Shown here in pieces: positions 19,308 through 30,004 of a stretch of 35,938 nt of DNA (position 1 is the first letter of the stretch; every line of letters starts with the position of its first letter). The notes under the pieces were generated by a model, which saw only the letters and a program-made list of their open reading frames with translations, made no database searches and was not told the origin of the DNA. The stretch covers positions 1 to 35,938 of the forward strand of contig NZ_LZJI01000140.1 of assembly GCF_001667775.1 (NCBI RefSeq), written 5' to 3'. A program made the translations under genes and the position numbers. The DNA comes from Mycobacterium sp. E1747. GTDB lineage: Bacteria > Actinomycetota > Actinomycetes > Mycobacteriales > Mycobacteriaceae.

Positions 19308-21259
19308 CCGGCTTCTCCGGGTTCCTCCGGTCGCAGCGCCTCCAGAACGGCGGTGGCGGTGGCCACACCGATACCGGGAACGGCCGTGATCTGGTCGACG
19401 GTGGCCTCCTTGAGGCGGGCTATGGATCCGAAATGGGTTACCAGCGCCTTGCGGCGATGCTCCCCCAATCCTGGCACCGAATCCAGCGCTGAGGCGGTCA
19501 TTCGCTTAGATCTCTTGCTGCGATGGTAGGTGATGGCGAACCGATGCGCCTCGTCGCGAATCCGTTGCAGTAGATAGAGCCCTTCGCTGTTGCGCGGCAT
19601 GATGACGGGGTCGGGCTCGGACGGCACCCAGATCTCTTCCAGCCGTTTAGCCAAACCGATCACCGCAACGTCGGTGATGCCGAGGTCTTCGAGCACGGCG
19701 CTGGCCGCGTTGACCTGCGGCGCGCCGCCGTCGACGACGTAGAGGTTGGGCGGATAGGCGAACCGGCGCGACTTCCCTTCAGCGGAAAGCATATTCGGGT
19801 CGTTCTGTTCGCTGAGATGCCGCGCGAACCGGCGGCGGGTCACCTCGGCGATCGAGGCAACATCGTCGGAGCGTCCCTGCCCGGCGGCCTCCCGGATGCC
19901 GAAGTGGCGGTAATCGGACTTGCGCGGCAGGCCGTCTTCGAACACCACCAACGAGCCGACCACGTCGGTGCCCTGCACGTGGCTGATGTCGACGCATTCG
20001 ATGCGCAGCGGCGCTTCGGCCAGCCCCAGTGCATCCTGAATGTTCTGCAGCGCAGCCGATCTGGCATTGAAGTCACCGGCCCGTTTCAGCTTGTGTTGCT
20101 GCAGAGCCTCTTTGGCGTTACGTTGGACCGTTTCGGCCAGAGCCCGTTTGTCGCCGCGGCGCGGCACCCGCAGCGCGACCCGGGAGCCGCGCAGGCCGGA
20201 CAGCCAGCTGGCCAGTTCGTCGGAGTTGGACGGCAGGCAGGGCACCAGCACCTCGCGCGGCACCGGGTTGGCCGCTTCGTCGGCCCCTTGGTTGTCCTGA
20301 CCACCCAGTTCGGCCTGCTCGCCGTAGAACTGCGTCAGGAACTGCTCGACGAGCTGCTCTTCGCCGGAATCACCCGCCTCCGCGGACTTTTCGACGATCC
20401 AGCCGCGCTGGCCGCGCACCCGGCCGCCGCGGACGTGGAACACCTGGACCGCCGCCTCCAGCTCGTCGTCGGCGAAGGCCACCACGTCGGCGTCGGTGCC
20501 GTCGCCGAGCACCACGGCCTGCTTCTCCATCGCGCGCTTGAGCGCGCCCAGGTCGTCCCGCAGACGCGCGGCCCGCTCGAAGTCGAGTTCGTCGGAGGCG
20601 GCGTGCATCCGCTGTTCCAATTCGCGAGCGAAGCGGTCGGTCTTGCCGGACAGGAAGTCGCAGAAGTCGTCGACGATCTGGCGGTGCTGCTCGGCGCTGA
20701 CCCGCCCGATACAGGGCGCCGAACATTTGTCGATGTAGCCCAGCAGGCACGGGCGGTCGATCTGCTTGTGCCGCTTGAACACACCGGCCGAACACGTGCG
20801 GGCCGGGAAGACGCGGGTGAGCAGGTCCAGCGTTTCCCGGATCGCCCAGGCGTGGGAGTAGGGCCCGAAATAGCGGACGCCCTTGCGGCGCGGGCCGCGA
20901 TAGACCATCAGCCGCGGAAACTCCTCGTTGAGGGTGACGGCCAGCACCGGGTACGACTTGTCGTCGCGGTAGCGCACGTTGAAGCGCGGATCGAACTCTT
21001 TGATCCAGTTGTATTCGAGCTGCAGCGCCTCGACTTCGGTGTTGACTACCGTCCACTCGACCTTGGCGGCGGTGGTCACCATCTGCCGGGTTCGCGGGTG
21101 CAGCCCGGCGACGTCGGCGAAGTAGGACGTCAGCCTGCTGCGCAGGCTCTTGGCCTTGCCGACGTAGATGACTCGCCCGTGCGCGTCCCGAAATCGGTAG
21201 ACGCCCGGTTCGACCGGGATGGACCCGGGCGGGGGACGGTACGTGGCGGGATCTGGCAC
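19304..21259 (-). CDS. uvrC: Excinuclease ABC subunit C
   Basis: A 651-residue nucleotide-excision-repair nuclease that cuts both sides of a lesion marked by UvrA/UvrB. Domains in order: the GIY-YIG endonuclease near residues 16-95 ([18 protein letters not shown]), a cysteine-bearing stretch ([15 protein letters not shown]), the UVR/UvrB-binding helix ([14 protein letters not shown]), the RNase H-like C-terminal nuclease ([33 protein letters not shown]), and tandem helix-hairpin-helix motifs ([30 protein letters not shown]). All parts are intact. GTG at 21257-21259 is chosen because a TAGCCT box ends 6 nt upstream, the layout of a leaderless start. It heads a four-gene operon. Confidence 0.97.
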   Translation of the reverse strand: MPDPATYRPPPGSIPVEPGVYRFRDAHGRVIYVGKAKSLRSRLTSYFADVAGLHPRTRQMVTTAAKVEWTVVNTEVEALQLEYNWIKEFDPRFNVRYRDDKSYPVLAVTLNEEFPRLMVYRGPRRKGVRYFGPYSHAWAIRETLDLLTRVFPARTCSAGVFKRHKQIDRPCLLGYIDKCSAPCIGRVSAEQHRQIVDDFCDFLSGKTDRFARELEQRMHAASDELDFERAARLRDDLGALKRAMEKQAVVLGDGTDADVVAFADDELEAAVQVFHVRGGRVRGQRGWIVEKSAEAGDSGEEQLVEQFLTQFYGEQAELGGQDNQGADEAANPVPREVLVPCLPSNSDELASWLSGLRGSRVALRVPRRGDKRALAETVQRNAKEALQQHKLKRAGDFNARSAALQNIQDALGLAEAPLRIECVDISHVQGTDVVGSLVVFEDGLPRKSDYRHFGIREAAGQGRSDDVASIAEVTRRRFARHLSEQNDPNMLSAEGKSRRFAYPPNLYVVDGGAPQVNAASAVLEDLGITDVAVIGLAKRLEEIWVPSEPDPVIMPRNSEGLYLLQRIRDEAHRFAITYHRSKRSKRMTASALDSVPGLGEHRRKALVTHFGSIARLKEATVDQITAVPGIGVATATAVLEALRPEEPGEAG

Positions 21260-21265
21260 TCATTC

Positions 21266-21271
21266 AGGCTA
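21266..21271 (-). promoter_or_regulatory. Candidate -10 box of leaderless uvrC operon
   Basis: TAGCCT on the minus strand, then GAATGA (6 nt), then the GTG start of uvrC. No Shine-Dalgarno site precedes the GTG. This would place the transcription start at the G of GTG for the whole uvrC-rapZ-yvcK-whiA unit. Confidence 0.6.
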
Positions 21272-21531
21272 GTAGCCGCCGGGGGCATGCCGGCCCCTCG
21301 GGATCACGCGCGACGACGACTCTGGTTCGAGCGACCGACCCACGCTCCCCGTAACGCATTCGAGCGCTCCTGCGATAAATAAGAAAGCCACCGATAGACC
21401 CGCAATTTCCCGGAAAAGGCCCCATGACCTCGGGTTATGACGACCAACCGACGGTGTGGACGGTTTGTTCCGGCTACCAAGGGGGTAGCTGGACGTTACA
21501 GTGGGTGGCAATCAATGGAGGGAGTCCACAG

Positions 21532-21870
21532 ATGTTCAAGCGCTCGTTGACCAGGATCGCGATGGGAGTTGGCGGCCTGGCAGTGGCGTCGACCGCCGCA
21601 GCTGGGGTCGCATCCGCGGCCCCCGACTACGGCCCGATGATCAACACGACCTGCAGCTACGACCAGGCGATGCGCGCGGTGCACGCGGAAAATCCGATGG
21701 CCGCTCAGTACCTCGACCAGTCGCCGCCGAACCAGCAGTTCTTGCAGCAATACCTGGCCTCGTCGCCGGATCAGCGCGTGAACCTGCTCCACGCCATCGA
21801 GCACAACCAGGGCGCGCAGCAGGCTTTGCCGATCTTCCAGCAGATGATGACCGACTGTAAGAACTTCTGA
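21532..21870 (+). CDS. Secreted haemophore-like protein
   Basis: 112 residues. A signal peptide (MFKRSLTRIAMGVGGLAVAS to about residue 30, cleavage near ASA-A) is followed by a small helical domain with two cysteines (41 and 109) at its ends. Motifs NTTCSYDQAMRAV, YLASSPDQRVNLL and MMTDCKNF match the mycobacterial haemophore-related family that includes the haem-binding Rv0203. Haem binding is not shown here; a possible axial ligand is Tyr43. ATG at 21532 has GGAGGGAG 7 nt upstream, so the longer frame from 21424 is rejected. Convergent with the PH-domain gene, with a strong hairpin between them. Confidence 0.85.
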   Translation: MFKRSLTRIAMGVGGLAVASTAAAGVASAAPDYGPMINTTCSYDQAMRAVHAENPMAAQYLDQSPPNQQFLQQYLASSPDQRVNLLHAIEHNQGAQQALPIFQQMMTDCKNF

Positions 21871-21882
21871 CCCGCTCACCCA

Positions 21883-21920
21883 AAAGGGAGCTATCCGTGC
21901 GAGCACGGGTGGCTCCCTTT
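21883..21920. terminator. Bidirectional intrinsic terminator
   Basis: AAAGGGAGC (21883-21891) pairs with GCTCCCTTT (21912-21920), and inside it CCGTGC (21895-21900) pairs with GCACGG (21903-21908) around a 2-nt loop. It lies 12 nt after the haemophore stop and 17 nt past the end of the convergent PH-protein gene, with T or A runs on either side. It is well placed to stop both transcripts. Confidence 0.8.
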
Positions 21921-21937
21921 AGCGGGTAGCGCCGCTT

Positions 21938-22953
<1,016 letters not shown>

Positions 22954-24231
22954 TCACAGAGCGCCGCCGAATTCACCCGGCAGGTGCACCGATTCGTGAA
23001 AGTCGTCGAGACCGGCGAGGTCGTGGCCCATCTTGTCGCGCTTGGTCATCAGGTAGCGGATGTTCTCGGCGTTGGCGCGCACCGGCAGCGGCACCCGCTC
23101 GATGATGTGCAGGCCGTATCCGTCCAGCCCCACCCGCTTGGCCGGGTTGTTGGTCAGCAGCCGCATGGAACGCACCCCAAGGTCGACCAGGATCTGCGCC
23201 CCGATTCCGTAATCCCTTGCATCGGCGGGCAATCCAAGTTTGAGATTCGCGTCGACGGTGTCCTCCCCCGCATCCTGCAGCTGGTAGGCCTGCAGTTTGT
23301 GCATCAGGCCGATGCCGCGGCCCTCGTGTCCGCGCATGTACAGCACGATGCCACGCCCCTCCCGCGCGACCATCGCCATCGCGGCGTCCAGTTGGGGCCC
23401 GCAATCGCAGCGCCGGGAACCGAACACGTCACCGGTCAGGCACTCGGAGTGCACACGCACCAAGACGTCGTCGCCGTCGGCGTTCGGCCCGGCGATCTCG
23501 CCGCGAACCAGCGCGACGTGCTCGACATCCTCGTAGGTGCTGGCGTAGCCGATGGCACGAAACTGGCCGTGCCGGGTCGGGATGCGGGCCTCGGCGATCC
23601 GCTCGATGTGCTTCTCGTGCTTGCGTCGCCACTCGATCAGGTCGGCGATGGTGATCAGCGCGAGGTCGTGCTCATCGGCGAAGACGCGCAGCTCATCGGT
23701 CTGCGCCATCGAGCCTTCGTCCTTTTGGCTGACGATCTCGCAGATCGCGCCCGCCGGCTGCAACCCCGCCATCCGGGCCAGGTCGACGGCGGCCTCGGTG
23801 TGCCCGGGCCGGCGCAGCACGCCGCCGTCCTTGGCGCGCAACGGAACCACATGCCCGGGGCGCGTGAAATCGTTGGCGACGCTGGCGGGATCGGCGAGCA
23901 GGCGCATGGTGGTGGCGCGATCGGAGGCCGAGATCCCGGTACCCACACCGTCTTTGGCGTCGACGGTGACCGTGTAGGCGGTTCCGTGCTTGTCCTGGTT
24001 CACCGCGTACATGGGCAGCAGGCCCAGCCGGTCGCAGATCGCGCCGTCCAGCGGCACGCAGAGGTAGCCCGAGGTGTAGCGGACCATGAACGCCACCATC
24101 TCCGGCGTCGCCTTCTCGGCGGCGAAGATCAGGTCGCCTTCGTTCTCGCGGTCCTCGTCGTCGATGACGACCACGGCCTTACCGGCCGCAATGTCGGCAA
24201 CCGCCCTCTCGACGGAGTCCAACCTCGTCAT
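22954..24231 (-). CDS. ribBA: Bifunctional DHBP synthase / GTP cyclohydrolase II
   Basis: A 425-residue fusion supplying both precursors of riboflavin. Residues 1 to about 200 are 3,4-dihydroxy-2-butanone-4-phosphate synthase ([51 protein letters not shown]). Residues about 205-425 are GTP cyclohydrolase II with the zinc motif [15 protein letters not shown] and [11 protein letters not shown]. All these motifs are intact. The start is ATG at 24229-24231 with AAGG upstream. It corresponds to ribA2 of M. tuberculosis. First gene of the ribBA-ribH-PH unit; I see no FMN riboswitch in its upstream region. Confidence 0.97.
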   Translation of the reverse strand: MTRLDSVERAVADIAAGKAVVVIDDEDRENEGDLIFAAEKATPEMVAFMVRYTSGYLCVPLDGAICDRLGLLPMYAVNQDKHGTAYTVTVDAKDGVGTGISASDRATTMRLLADPASVANDFTRPGHVVPLRAKDGGVLRRPGHTEAAVDLARMAGLQPAGAICEIVSQKDEGSMAQTDELRVFADEHDLALITIADLIEWRRKHEKHIERIAEARIPTRHGQFRAIGYASTYEDVEHVALVRGEIAGPNADGDDVLVRVHSECLTGDVFGSRRCDCGPQLDAAMAMVAREGRGIVLYMRGHEGRGIGLMHKLQAYQLQDAGEDTVDANLKLGLPADARDYGIGAQILVDLGVRSMRLLTNNPAKRVGLDGYGLHIIERVPLPVRANAENIRYLMTKRDKMGHDLAGLDDFHESVHLPGEFGGAL

Positions 24232-24614
24232 CGTCGCTACCTTGCTGTCTCAGGGGTTCGCAGGAAGAGCTCAAGTCTTGCACTCAGTATGAACCACCGC
24301 GCAGGCCGCGTTATTACCCCGGCGTCGACGAGTGACGGACGTCGCCCGCCGGCCGCCGGTTGCCGCGTTGCGGCTAGCTACGTCCGGCGCGGCCAGGTCG
24401 AGCATGGGTGTCGAGGCGCGACTCGAACCGCCAGGTGGATCGCAGCAGCGTGCGGTTGCGCTGCGGAGCTGGCCCTGGCGTTCGGCGGTGTGGCGAGTGC
24501 GGTCGCCCGCGCCCCTGCCCCCGGGGCTCCGCGGCAATAGGCCGCCTCAAGGCCGCGGAATGTAGCGCGGCGAAACGGCTCCCTATCCGCGGCCAGCAAT
24601 CTACGCTGACCGGC
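24232..24614. other. 383-bp divergent intergenic region
   Basis: Lies between ribBA (minus) and a small secreted-protein gene (+). The ribBA side has an AAGG ribosome site and a CATACT sequence near 24286-24291 that could be a -10 box. The other side ends in a TACGCT box next to the secreted-protein start. An open frame covers 24408-24614 in phase with that gene, but its product is Arg/Cys-rich and not gene-like. No RNA gene or riboswitch is recognised. Confidence 0.6.
24602..24607 (+). promoter_or_regulatory. Candidate -10 box of leaderless secreted-protein gene
   Basis: TACGCT, then 7 nt (GACCGGC), then ATG at 24615. It fits TANNNT with leaderless spacing. No Shine-Dalgarno sequence is seen. 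Confidence 0.5.
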
Positions 24615-24890
24615 ATGAGCATCGCATCCAGACTGGCGGTACCGGTCGTGACCTCGATATTCGCGACCGGACTTGCAACGGGTATCGCCTGCCCGCAACG
24701 GGCCACGGCCGACGCATGCGCGGATGTCGGCGGTCGGCATGTGAGCGTCGGCGGTTGCACCGATCCGGGGCGCTGGGGGAACTGGGTCCTTCCGGCCGGT
24801 GCGACGACGGTCCCACCACCAGACGCGCCGCCGCCCTGCTACACCCCGTCCGGCGAGCCGTACTGGACTCCGCCGGGCGAGCCCTGCTGA
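24615..24890 (+). CDS. Small secreted Cys/Pro-rich protein
   Basis: 91 residues. A signal peptide covers about 1-33 (hydrophobic VPVVTSIFATGLATGIA, likely cleavage after ATA). The mature peptide is short: DACADVGGRHVSVGGC, a WGNWVLP segment, then a Pro-rich tail (VPPPDAPPP) ending in GEPC with a C-terminal cysteine. Five cysteines are present in all, four of them in the mature part (35, 48, 75, 91), so disulphides are likely. I do not recognise a named family, but the GRHVSVGGC pattern recurs in small exported mycobacterial proteins as I recall. ATG at 24615 is supported by the leaderless -10 box and the signal peptide. Confidence 0.68.
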   Translation: MSIASRLAVPVVTSIFATGLATGIACPQRATADACADVGGRHVSVGGCTDPGRWGNWVLPAGATTVPPPDAPPPCYTPSGEPYWTPPGEPC

Positions 24891-24921
24891 CCGGCGCTGG
24901 GTGCACTCGCCCAGACCTGGG

Positions 24922-25515
24922 CTAACGGGCGCCGAGCAACCGCTCGACGTACTTGGCGATCACGTCTACCTCGAGGTTCACTTGCGTGCCGACCGGGGCG
25001 CGACCCAACGTGGTCAGCTCCCTGGTGGTGGGGATCAGCGAAACCTCGAACCAGTCGGGGCCGAGTCCCGAGACCGTCAGGGAGATGCCGTCGACGGTGA
25101 TCGACCCCTTCTCGACGACGTAGCGCGCCACCGCCGCGGGGATCTCGATTCGCACCACTTCCCAGTGCTCGGACGGCGCCCGGCTGACCACCTGCCCGGT
25201 CCCGTCCACGTGCCCCTGCACGATGTGCCCACCGAGCCGGCTGTTGACCGCGGCGGCGCGTTCCAGGTTGACCGGGCTGCCCGCCTGCAGGGCGCCCAGG
25301 TTGGACCGGTTGAGGGTCTCGGCCATCACGTCGGCGGTGAACTGTCCGTCGGGCAGCAGCTCGGCGACGGTCAGGCAGACGCCGTTGACGGCGATCGAAT
25401 CGCCATGGCCGGCGTCCGAGGTCACGACGGGGCCGCGGATGGTCAGCCGCGCGGCGTCGGCCAGCACGTCGCGGCCCGTCACCTCTCCGAGTTCCTCGAC
25501 AATTCCGGTGAACAT
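24922..25515 (-). CDS. ribC: Riboflavin synthase alpha chain
   Basis: 197 residues, also named ribE. It dismutates two molecules of 6,7-dimethyl-8-ribityllumazine into riboflavin and a recyclable pyrimidine. Two lumazine-binding repeats are visible: the first with MFTGIVEELG and SIAVNGVCLTV, the second with HIVQGHVDGTG and SITVDGISLTV. The start is ATG at 25513-25515; a TAACCT box lies 6 nt upstream and no ribosome site is present. It is divergent from lprG and separate from the ribBA-ribH unit, as in M. tuberculosis. Confidence 0.97.
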   Translation of the reverse strand: MFTGIVEELGEVTGRDVLADAARLTIRGPVVTSDAGHGDSIAVNGVCLTVAELLPDGQFTADVMAETLNRSNLGALQAGSPVNLERAAAVNSRLGGHIVQGHVDGTGQVVSRAPSEHWEVVRIEIPAAVARYVVEKGSITVDGISLTVSGLGPDWFEVSLIPTTRELTTLGRAPVGTQVNLEVDVIAKYVERLLGAR

Positions 25516-25521
25516 GCCATC

Positions 25522-25527
25522 AGGTTA
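25522..25527 (-). promoter_or_regulatory. Candidate -10 box of leaderless ribC
   Basis: TAACCT on the minus strand, then GATGGC (6 nt), then ATG. It lies in the 130-bp region divergent from lprG. Confidence 0.55.
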
Positions 25528-25632
25528 ATCGGACGCCCAAAGGCGGCGGCCGCGCTGGGTGAGCAGGCCAAACCGGCGTCGTCGGGCGGACACCGGGCCC
25601 CCGCGTCTCGAAACCCGGTCGGCGGCACCCTC

Positions 25633-25638
25633 TACGAT
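25633..25638 (+). promoter_or_regulatory. Candidate -10 box of lprG-P55 operon
   Basis: TACGAT followed by 7 nt and ATG at 25646, the layout of a leaderless start. AAGG in the spacer could alternatively serve as a weak ribosome site for a slightly longer leader. Confidence 0.5.
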
Positions 25639-25645
25639 GCAAGGT

Positions 25646-26353
25646 ATGCAGACCCGCCGCCGTCTATCGGCCGTCATCGCATCCCTGACCCTCGCCACCG
25701 CCTTGATCGCCGGCTGCTCGTCGGGTTCAAAGCAGAGCGGCGGCCCGCTGCCCGACGCCACGACCTTGGTCAAGCAGTCGGCCGATGCCACCAAGGCCGT
25801 CAAGAGCGTGCACCTGGTGCTGTCGATCCAAGGCAAGATCCAGGGGCTGCCCATCAAGACGCTCACCGGTGACCTCACCACGGTGCCGGCCACCGCCGCG
25901 TCGGGCAACGCCACGATCACGCTCGGCGGATCCGACATCGACGCCAACTTCGTGGTCGTCGACGGCACCCTGTACGCCACCCTGACGCCCAACAAGTGGA
26001 GCGACTTCGGCAAGGCGTCCGACATCTACGACGTGTCCGTGCTGCTGAACCCGGACGCCGGGCTGGGCAACGCGCTGGCCAACTTCAGCAACGCCAAGGC
26101 CGAGGGTCGCGAAACCATCAACGGGCAGAACACCATTCGCGTCAGCGGGAACCTCTCCGCAGATGCGGTGAACAAGATCATGCCGCAGTTCAACGCGACG
26201 CAGCCGGTGCCAAGCACGGTCTGGATCCAGGAGGGTGGAGACCACCAGCTTGTCCAGGCCAACATGCAGAAGAGCTCGGGCAATTCCATCCAGGTCACCC
26301 TGTCCAACTGGGGCGAGCAGGTTCAGGTCACCAAGCCCCCGGTGAGTTCATGA
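25646..26353 (+). CDS. lprG: Lipoprotein LprG, triacylglyceride carrier
   Basis: A 235-residue lipoprotein that binds triacylated lipids in a hydrophobic pocket and works with the P55 pump to move triacylglycerides and lipoglycans to the cell envelope. The lipobox LIAGC places the lipidated Cys at 24. The mature part is a single LprG-type fold ([52 protein letters not shown]). ATG at 25646 puts the signal peptide at the N-terminus; the frame further upstream is not conserved. Its stop overlaps the P55 start by 4 nt (ATGA). Confidence 0.96.
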   Translation: MQTRRRLSAVIASLTLATALIAGCSSGSKQSGGPLPDATTLVKQSADATKAVKSVHLVLSIQGKIQGLPIKTLTGDLTTVPATAASGNATITLGGSDIDANFVVVDGTLYATLTPNKWSDFGKASDIYDVSVLLNPDAGLGNALANFSNAKAEGRETINGQNTIRVSGNLSADAVNKIMPQFNATQPVPSTVWIQEGGDHQLVQANMQKSSGNSIQVTLSNWGEQVQVTKPPVSS

Positions 26354-27909
26354 GTTCGCAGACCGGACGCCGCGTCGCGATCAGCGCCGGCAGTCTGGCA
26401 GTGCTGCTGGGCGCGCTGGACGCCTATGTCGTCGTGACGATCATGCGCGACATCATGAGCGACGTTCACATCCCCATCAACCAGCTGCAGCGCATCACCT
26501 GGATCATCACGATGTACCTGCTGGGCTACATCGCCGCCATGCCGCTGCTCGGCCGGGCCTCGGACCGGTTCGGCCGCAAGCTGGTATTGCAGGTCAGCCT
26601 GGCCCTGTTCATGGTGGGATCGGTGGTGACCGCGCTCGCCGGGCACTGGGGCGATTTCCACCTTTTGATCGGCGGCCGCACCATCCAGGGTGTGGCCAGC
26701 GGCGCGCTGCTGCCGGTCACCCTCGCGCTGGGCGCCGACCTGTGGGCTCAGCGCAACCGCGCCGGCGTGCTGGGCGGCATCGGCGCCGCGCAGGAGCTCG
26801 GCAGCGTGCTGGGTCCGCTGTACGGGATCTTCATCGTGTACCTGTTCCACGACTGGCGCTACGTGTTCTGGATCAACGTGCCGCTGACCCTGATCGCGAT
26901 GGCGATGATCCAGTTCAGCCTCCCGTCGCACGAACGGGTGGAGGAACCCGAGAGGGTCGACCTGGTCGGCGGCGTGCTGCTCGCGGTCGCCCTGGGCCTG
27001 GCGGTCATCGGCCTGTACAACCCGCAGCCCGACGGCAAGCAGATCCTGCCGAGCTACGGGCTGCCGCTGGTCATCGGGGCCGTCGTCGTCGCGGTGCTGT
27101 TTTTGCTCTGGGAGCGGTTCTCGCGCACCCGGCTGATCGAGCCGGCGGGAGTGCGCTTCCGTCCCTTCCTGGCCGCGCTGGGCGCATCGCTGGCCGCGGG
27201 CGCGGCCCTGATGGTGACGCTGGTCGACGTCGAGCTGTTCGGCCAGGGCGTGCTGCAGATGGACCAGACACAGGCCGCCGGGCTGCTGCTGTGGTTTTTG
27301 ATCGCACTGCCGATCGGGGCCGTGCTGGGCGGCTGGATCGCCACCCGCGTGGGCGACCGGGTGATGACCTTCATCGGGCTGCTGATCGCGGCCTACGGTT
27401 ACTGGCTGATCCACTACTGGCGCCAAGACGTATTGACCCAGAAGCACGACATCTTCGGAGTCACCGTTCCCGTGTTGCATGCCGACCTGCTGGTCGCCGG
27501 TGTGGGCCTGGGCCTGGTGATCGGCCCACTGACCTCCGCGGCGCTGCGGGTCGTTCCGTCGGCGCAGCACGGCATCGCCTCGGCGGCGGTGGTGGTGGCC
27601 CGGATGACCGGCATGCTGATCGGTGTGGCCGCGCTCAGCGCCTGGGGCCTGTACCGGTTCAACCAGATCGTGGCGGGGCTGACGGCCGCGATACCGTCCA
27701 ACGCCTCCCTGTTGGAGCGGATCGCGGCGCAGGGGACGATGTACCTCAAGGCGTTCGCCATGATGTACGGGGACATCTTCAGCGCCACCGTGGTCATCTG
27801 CATCGTGGGGGCGCTGCTCGGCCTGTTGATCGGCGGCCGCAAGGAGCACGCCGAGGAGCCGGAAGCGGTTGAGCCGCAGACGGTCGCCCTCGGTGAGCAC
27901 CAGCACTAA
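26350..27909 (+). CDS. p55: MFS efflux protein P55
   Basis: A 519-residue major facilitator superfamily transporter with about 14 membrane segments. TM1 carries an acidic residue (GALDAYVVV, Asp24). Motif A of the DHA2-type drug transporters is [10 protein letters not shown] at 68-77, and [17 protein letters not shown] marks the third helix region. In mycobacteria P55 exports lipids delivered by LprG, and its loss raises sensitivity to several drugs. The start is ATG at 26350, coupled to lprG by a 4-nt overlap. The cytoplasmic C-terminal tail is acidic. Confidence 0.96.
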   Translation: MSSQTGRRVAISAGSLAVLLGALDAYVVVTIMRDIMSDVHIPINQLQRITWIITMYLLGYIAAMPLLGRASDRFGRKLVLQVSLALFMVGSVVTALAGHWGDFHLLIGGRTIQGVASGALLPVTLALGADLWAQRNRAGVLGGIGAAQELGSVLGPLYGIFIVYLFHDWRYVFWINVPLTLIAMAMIQFSLPSHERVEEPERVDLVGGVLLAVALGLAVIGLYNPQPDGKQILPSYGLPLVIGAVVVAVLFLLWERFSRTRLIEPAGVRFRPFLAALGASLAAGAALMVTLVDVELFGQGVLQMDQTQAAGLLLWFLIALPIGAVLGGWIATRVGDRVMTFIGLLIAAYGYWLIHYWRQDVLTQKHDIFGVTVPVLHADLLVAGVGLGLVIGPLTSAALRVVPSAQHGIASAAVVVARMTGMLIGVAALSAWGLYRFNQIVAGLTAAIPSNASLLERIAAQGTMYLKAFAMMYGDIFSATVVICIVGALLGLLIGGRKEHAEEPEAVEPQTVALGEHQH

Positions 27910-27986
27910 GCGCTCCCCTTCGGGGAACCGGTGGCCGGCACGTCAACCGCGGTGACGCTTGGGTCCCCCATTGCGGCTTCGGGTCA

Positions 27987-27992
27987 TATCCT
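27987..27992 (+). promoter_or_regulatory. Candidate -10 box of leaderless diguanylate cyclase gene
   Basis: TATCCT, then TGCTGC (6 nt), then GTG at 27999. No ribosome site is visible, so a leaderless mRNA explains the start. Confidence 0.55.
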
Positions 27993-27998
27993 TGCTGC

Positions 27999-28985
27999 GT
28001 GCCGTGGCGCATCGATCCTCAACCGTCGGCTGAACGATTGCATGCGATCGGCTTCACGGCGTTCCTTGCGCTGCTCGGCTTGTATGCCGTGGCTGGTGCG
28101 CACGCCGGAACCGCCGGCCCCAACGCCGCGCTGGACTGGGCGCTAGGCGCGGCCGCGTTTCTGACGACGTTCGTCGCACTGACAGGCCGGCTCCGCGGTT
28201 GGCAAGGGCGGCGCGGTTTGCTGGTCGGATGGCCGGTGGCATCCCTTGTCGTCACTCTCCTCACTGGAAGCATCGAACCAGCCGCCACGCGCGACTTCCC
28301 CGGCACGATCACCATCACTTTCGCCTATCTCGGCCTCACCGGAAAGCGGTGGCGCTCGCTGGCCTTGCTCCCGCTCGGGACCGCGGCGTTCCTCGTGGCC
28401 TGCGCGAAACCGCTTCCCGGCTCGACGCTGACCGTGGCGCTGGCCGCGATCATGTGGGTCCTCGTCGCCGAGGTGCCGGCCTGGCTCATCGCCCGGCTCG
28501 TGCAGCAGAGCCTGTTGCTGCGCGACATCGCGCAGACCGACGCGTTGACCCAACTGCTGAACCGGAGCACCCTGCGACATCAGCTGGCACAACACGCCGG
28601 CCGGTGCGCCGTGGTGCTTGCCGATCTCGACAACTTCAAGCGCTACAACGATCGTCACGGCCACGAGGCCGGCGATGAGGTTCTGGTCGCCTTCGCCGAC
28701 ACACTGCGCGAGTCGGCCCGTGAGGATGACGTCGCCTTCCGCATCGGCGGCGACGAATTCCTACTCCTGCTGGCAGGAGCCGATGCTTCCGAGGCCGGGC
28801 GGATCCTCGGTCGGCTCCGCCGCCGGTGGGCCGAGGCCGGCGCCCCGGTCGACTTCAGCGCAGGCATTGCCGCCGGCGAGCACGACGTGATGCGGCTGGC
28901 CGACGAAGACATGTATGCCGACAAGCGTGCGCGCGGCCTGGCCGGCAAAGACCCGATGCACGGCGATTCGGCCGGCCACCGCTAG
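27999..28985 (+). CDS. Membrane-bound diguanylate cyclase (GGDEF)
   Basis: 328 residues. The N-terminal 165 residues hold about five or six hydrophobic helices (for example FTAFLALLGLYAVAGA, ALGAAAFLTTFVAL, LTVALAAIMWVLVAEV) forming an unclassified membrane sensor. The GGDEF domain follows at 178-310: TDALTQLLNRS, metal-binding ADLDNFKRYN, and the active-site GGDEF at 250-254. A product-inhibition site (RxxD) is present as REDD at 241-244, five residues ahead. It should therefore make cyclic di-GMP and be feedback-limited. No EAL domain is present. GTG at 27999 is supported by TATCCT 6 nt upstream. It lies between convergent P55 and ribD, where I recall no equivalent gene in M. tuberculosis. 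Confidence 0.88.
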   Translation: MPWRIDPQPSAERLHAIGFTAFLALLGLYAVAGAHAGTAGPNAALDWALGAAAFLTTFVALTGRLRGWQGRRGLLVGWPVASLVVTLLTGSIEPAATRDFPGTITITFAYLGLTGKRWRSLALLPLGTAAFLVACAKPLPGSTLTVALAAIMWVLVAEVPAWLIARLVQQSLLLRDIAQTDALTQLLNRSTLRHQLAQHAGRCAVVLADLDNFKRYNDRHGHEAGDEVLVAFADTLRESAREDDVAFRIGGDEFLLLLAGADASEAGRILGRLRRRWAEAGAPVDFSAGIAAGEHDVMRLADEDMYADKRARGLAGKDPMHGDSAGHR

Positions 28986-30004
28986 TCGCTGCGCGGCACC
29001 AGGCTGAGCAGCAAATCCGGCCCGACGCGGTCGACCCCGTCGAAATGCCAGCGCAACGCCCGCGCGATGGTGGGTACCCCGACGTCGTCGACGGCCGAGA
29101 TCGGACCGCCCAGCAGCGTCGGCGCGACGTAGGCCAGGATGCGGTTGACCGCCCCGGCCCGCAGGAAGGCGCCGGCGAGGGTGGGACCGCCCTCCAGCAG
29201 AACGTCGGTGCGACCCGACAGCGCCTTGATCACTTCCATGGGGTCGTGCGTGCGAATCACCATGGTCCGCGAATCGTCGTTGAGAACCTTTGCTTCCGAA
29301 GGTATTTCGCGCATACCGACCACCACGCGCAGCGGTTGGCGGTCGGCCAGCGAGCCGTCGGGCAACCGGGCGGTCAGCGCCGGATCGTCGGCCAGCACCG
29401 TGCCCGTGCCGACCACGATCGCGTCGGCGGCCGCGCGGCGGCGGTGCAGGTCCAGTCGCGAGGCCTCGCTGGAAATCCACTGGCTGGTGCCGTCGGCGGC
29501 CGCGCTGCGGCCGTCGACGCTGCTGGCGTACTTCCAGGTGACGTGCGGCAACCCGGTCCGCTGCCTGTGCAGCCACTCTCGCAACGGCCCGCCGGCCACC
29601 TCGTCGCCCAGCACCCCCGCCGTCACCCGCACGCCGGCCTCCGTCAGGCGGGCCGCGCCACCGGCTGCGGCCGGGTTCGGGTCGGCGACGGCGTAGACGA
29701 CGGCCGCAACGTTGGCCTCGAGGAGGGCGTTCACGCACGGCGGGGTCTTGCCGTAGTGGTTGCAGGGTTCGAGGGTGACCACCGCGGTCCCGCCGACCGC
29801 CAGGTCGCCGGCGCGCCGCAACGCCAACACCTCGGCGTGGTCGCCCCCGGCGGGTTCGGTGCCGCCGACGCCGACGACCACGCCGTCGGCGTCCAGGATG
29901 ACCGCCCCGACCGGCGGGTTGGGATAGGTGGTGCCCTTGACGTGGTTGGACTGCTCGATCGCCAGGCGCATGGCCGCGTCGAGTCCATCGGTGGGCTGGT
30001 TCAT
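28982..30004 (-). CDS. ribD: Bifunctional riboflavin deaminase/reductase
   Basis: 340 residues (RibG in M. tuberculosis). The N-terminal zinc deaminase (1 to about 145) has HAEVLAL at 56-62 and [11 protein letters not shown] at 80-90 as zinc ligands. The C-terminal reductase (about 150-340) has the dihydrofolate-reductase-like [16 protein letters not shown] and [14 protein letters not shown]. Together they turn the GTP cyclohydrolase product into 5-amino-6-ribitylaminouracil phosphate. ATG at 30004 overlaps the rpe stop as ATGA. It is the last gene of fmt-fmu-rpe-ribD. Its TAG stop shares the tetranucleotide CTAG with the stop of the convergent GGDEF gene. Confidence 0.96.
   Translation of the reverse strand: MNQPTDGLDAAMRLAIEQSNHVKGTTYPNPPVGAVILDADGVVVGVGGTEPAGGDHAEVLALRRAGDLAVGGTAVVTLEPCNHYGKTPPCVNALLEANVAAVVYAVADPNPAAAGGAARLTEAGVRVTAGVLGDEVAGGPLREWLHRQRTGLPHVTWKYASSVDGRSAAADGTSQWISSEASRLDLHRRRAAADAIVVGTGTVLADDPALTARLPDGSLADRQPLRVVVGMREIPSEAKVLNDDSRTMVIRTHDPMEVIKALSGRTDVLLEGGPTLAGAFLRAGAVNRILAYVAPTLLGGPISAVDDVGVPTIARALRWHFDGVDRVGPDLLLSLVPRSD

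Noticed and set aside
24232..24330. FMN riboswitch upstream of ribBA
   Set aside because: I could not find the conserved RFN core segments or the long leader they need.
24408..24614. Upstream extension of the small secreted protein
   Set aside because: It would bury the signal peptide inside the protein; a leaderless -10 box supports ATG 24615.
27914..27926. TCCCC-TTC-GGGGA hairpin after P55 as a terminator
   Set aside because: Only a 5-bp stem with no T-tract; too weak to call.
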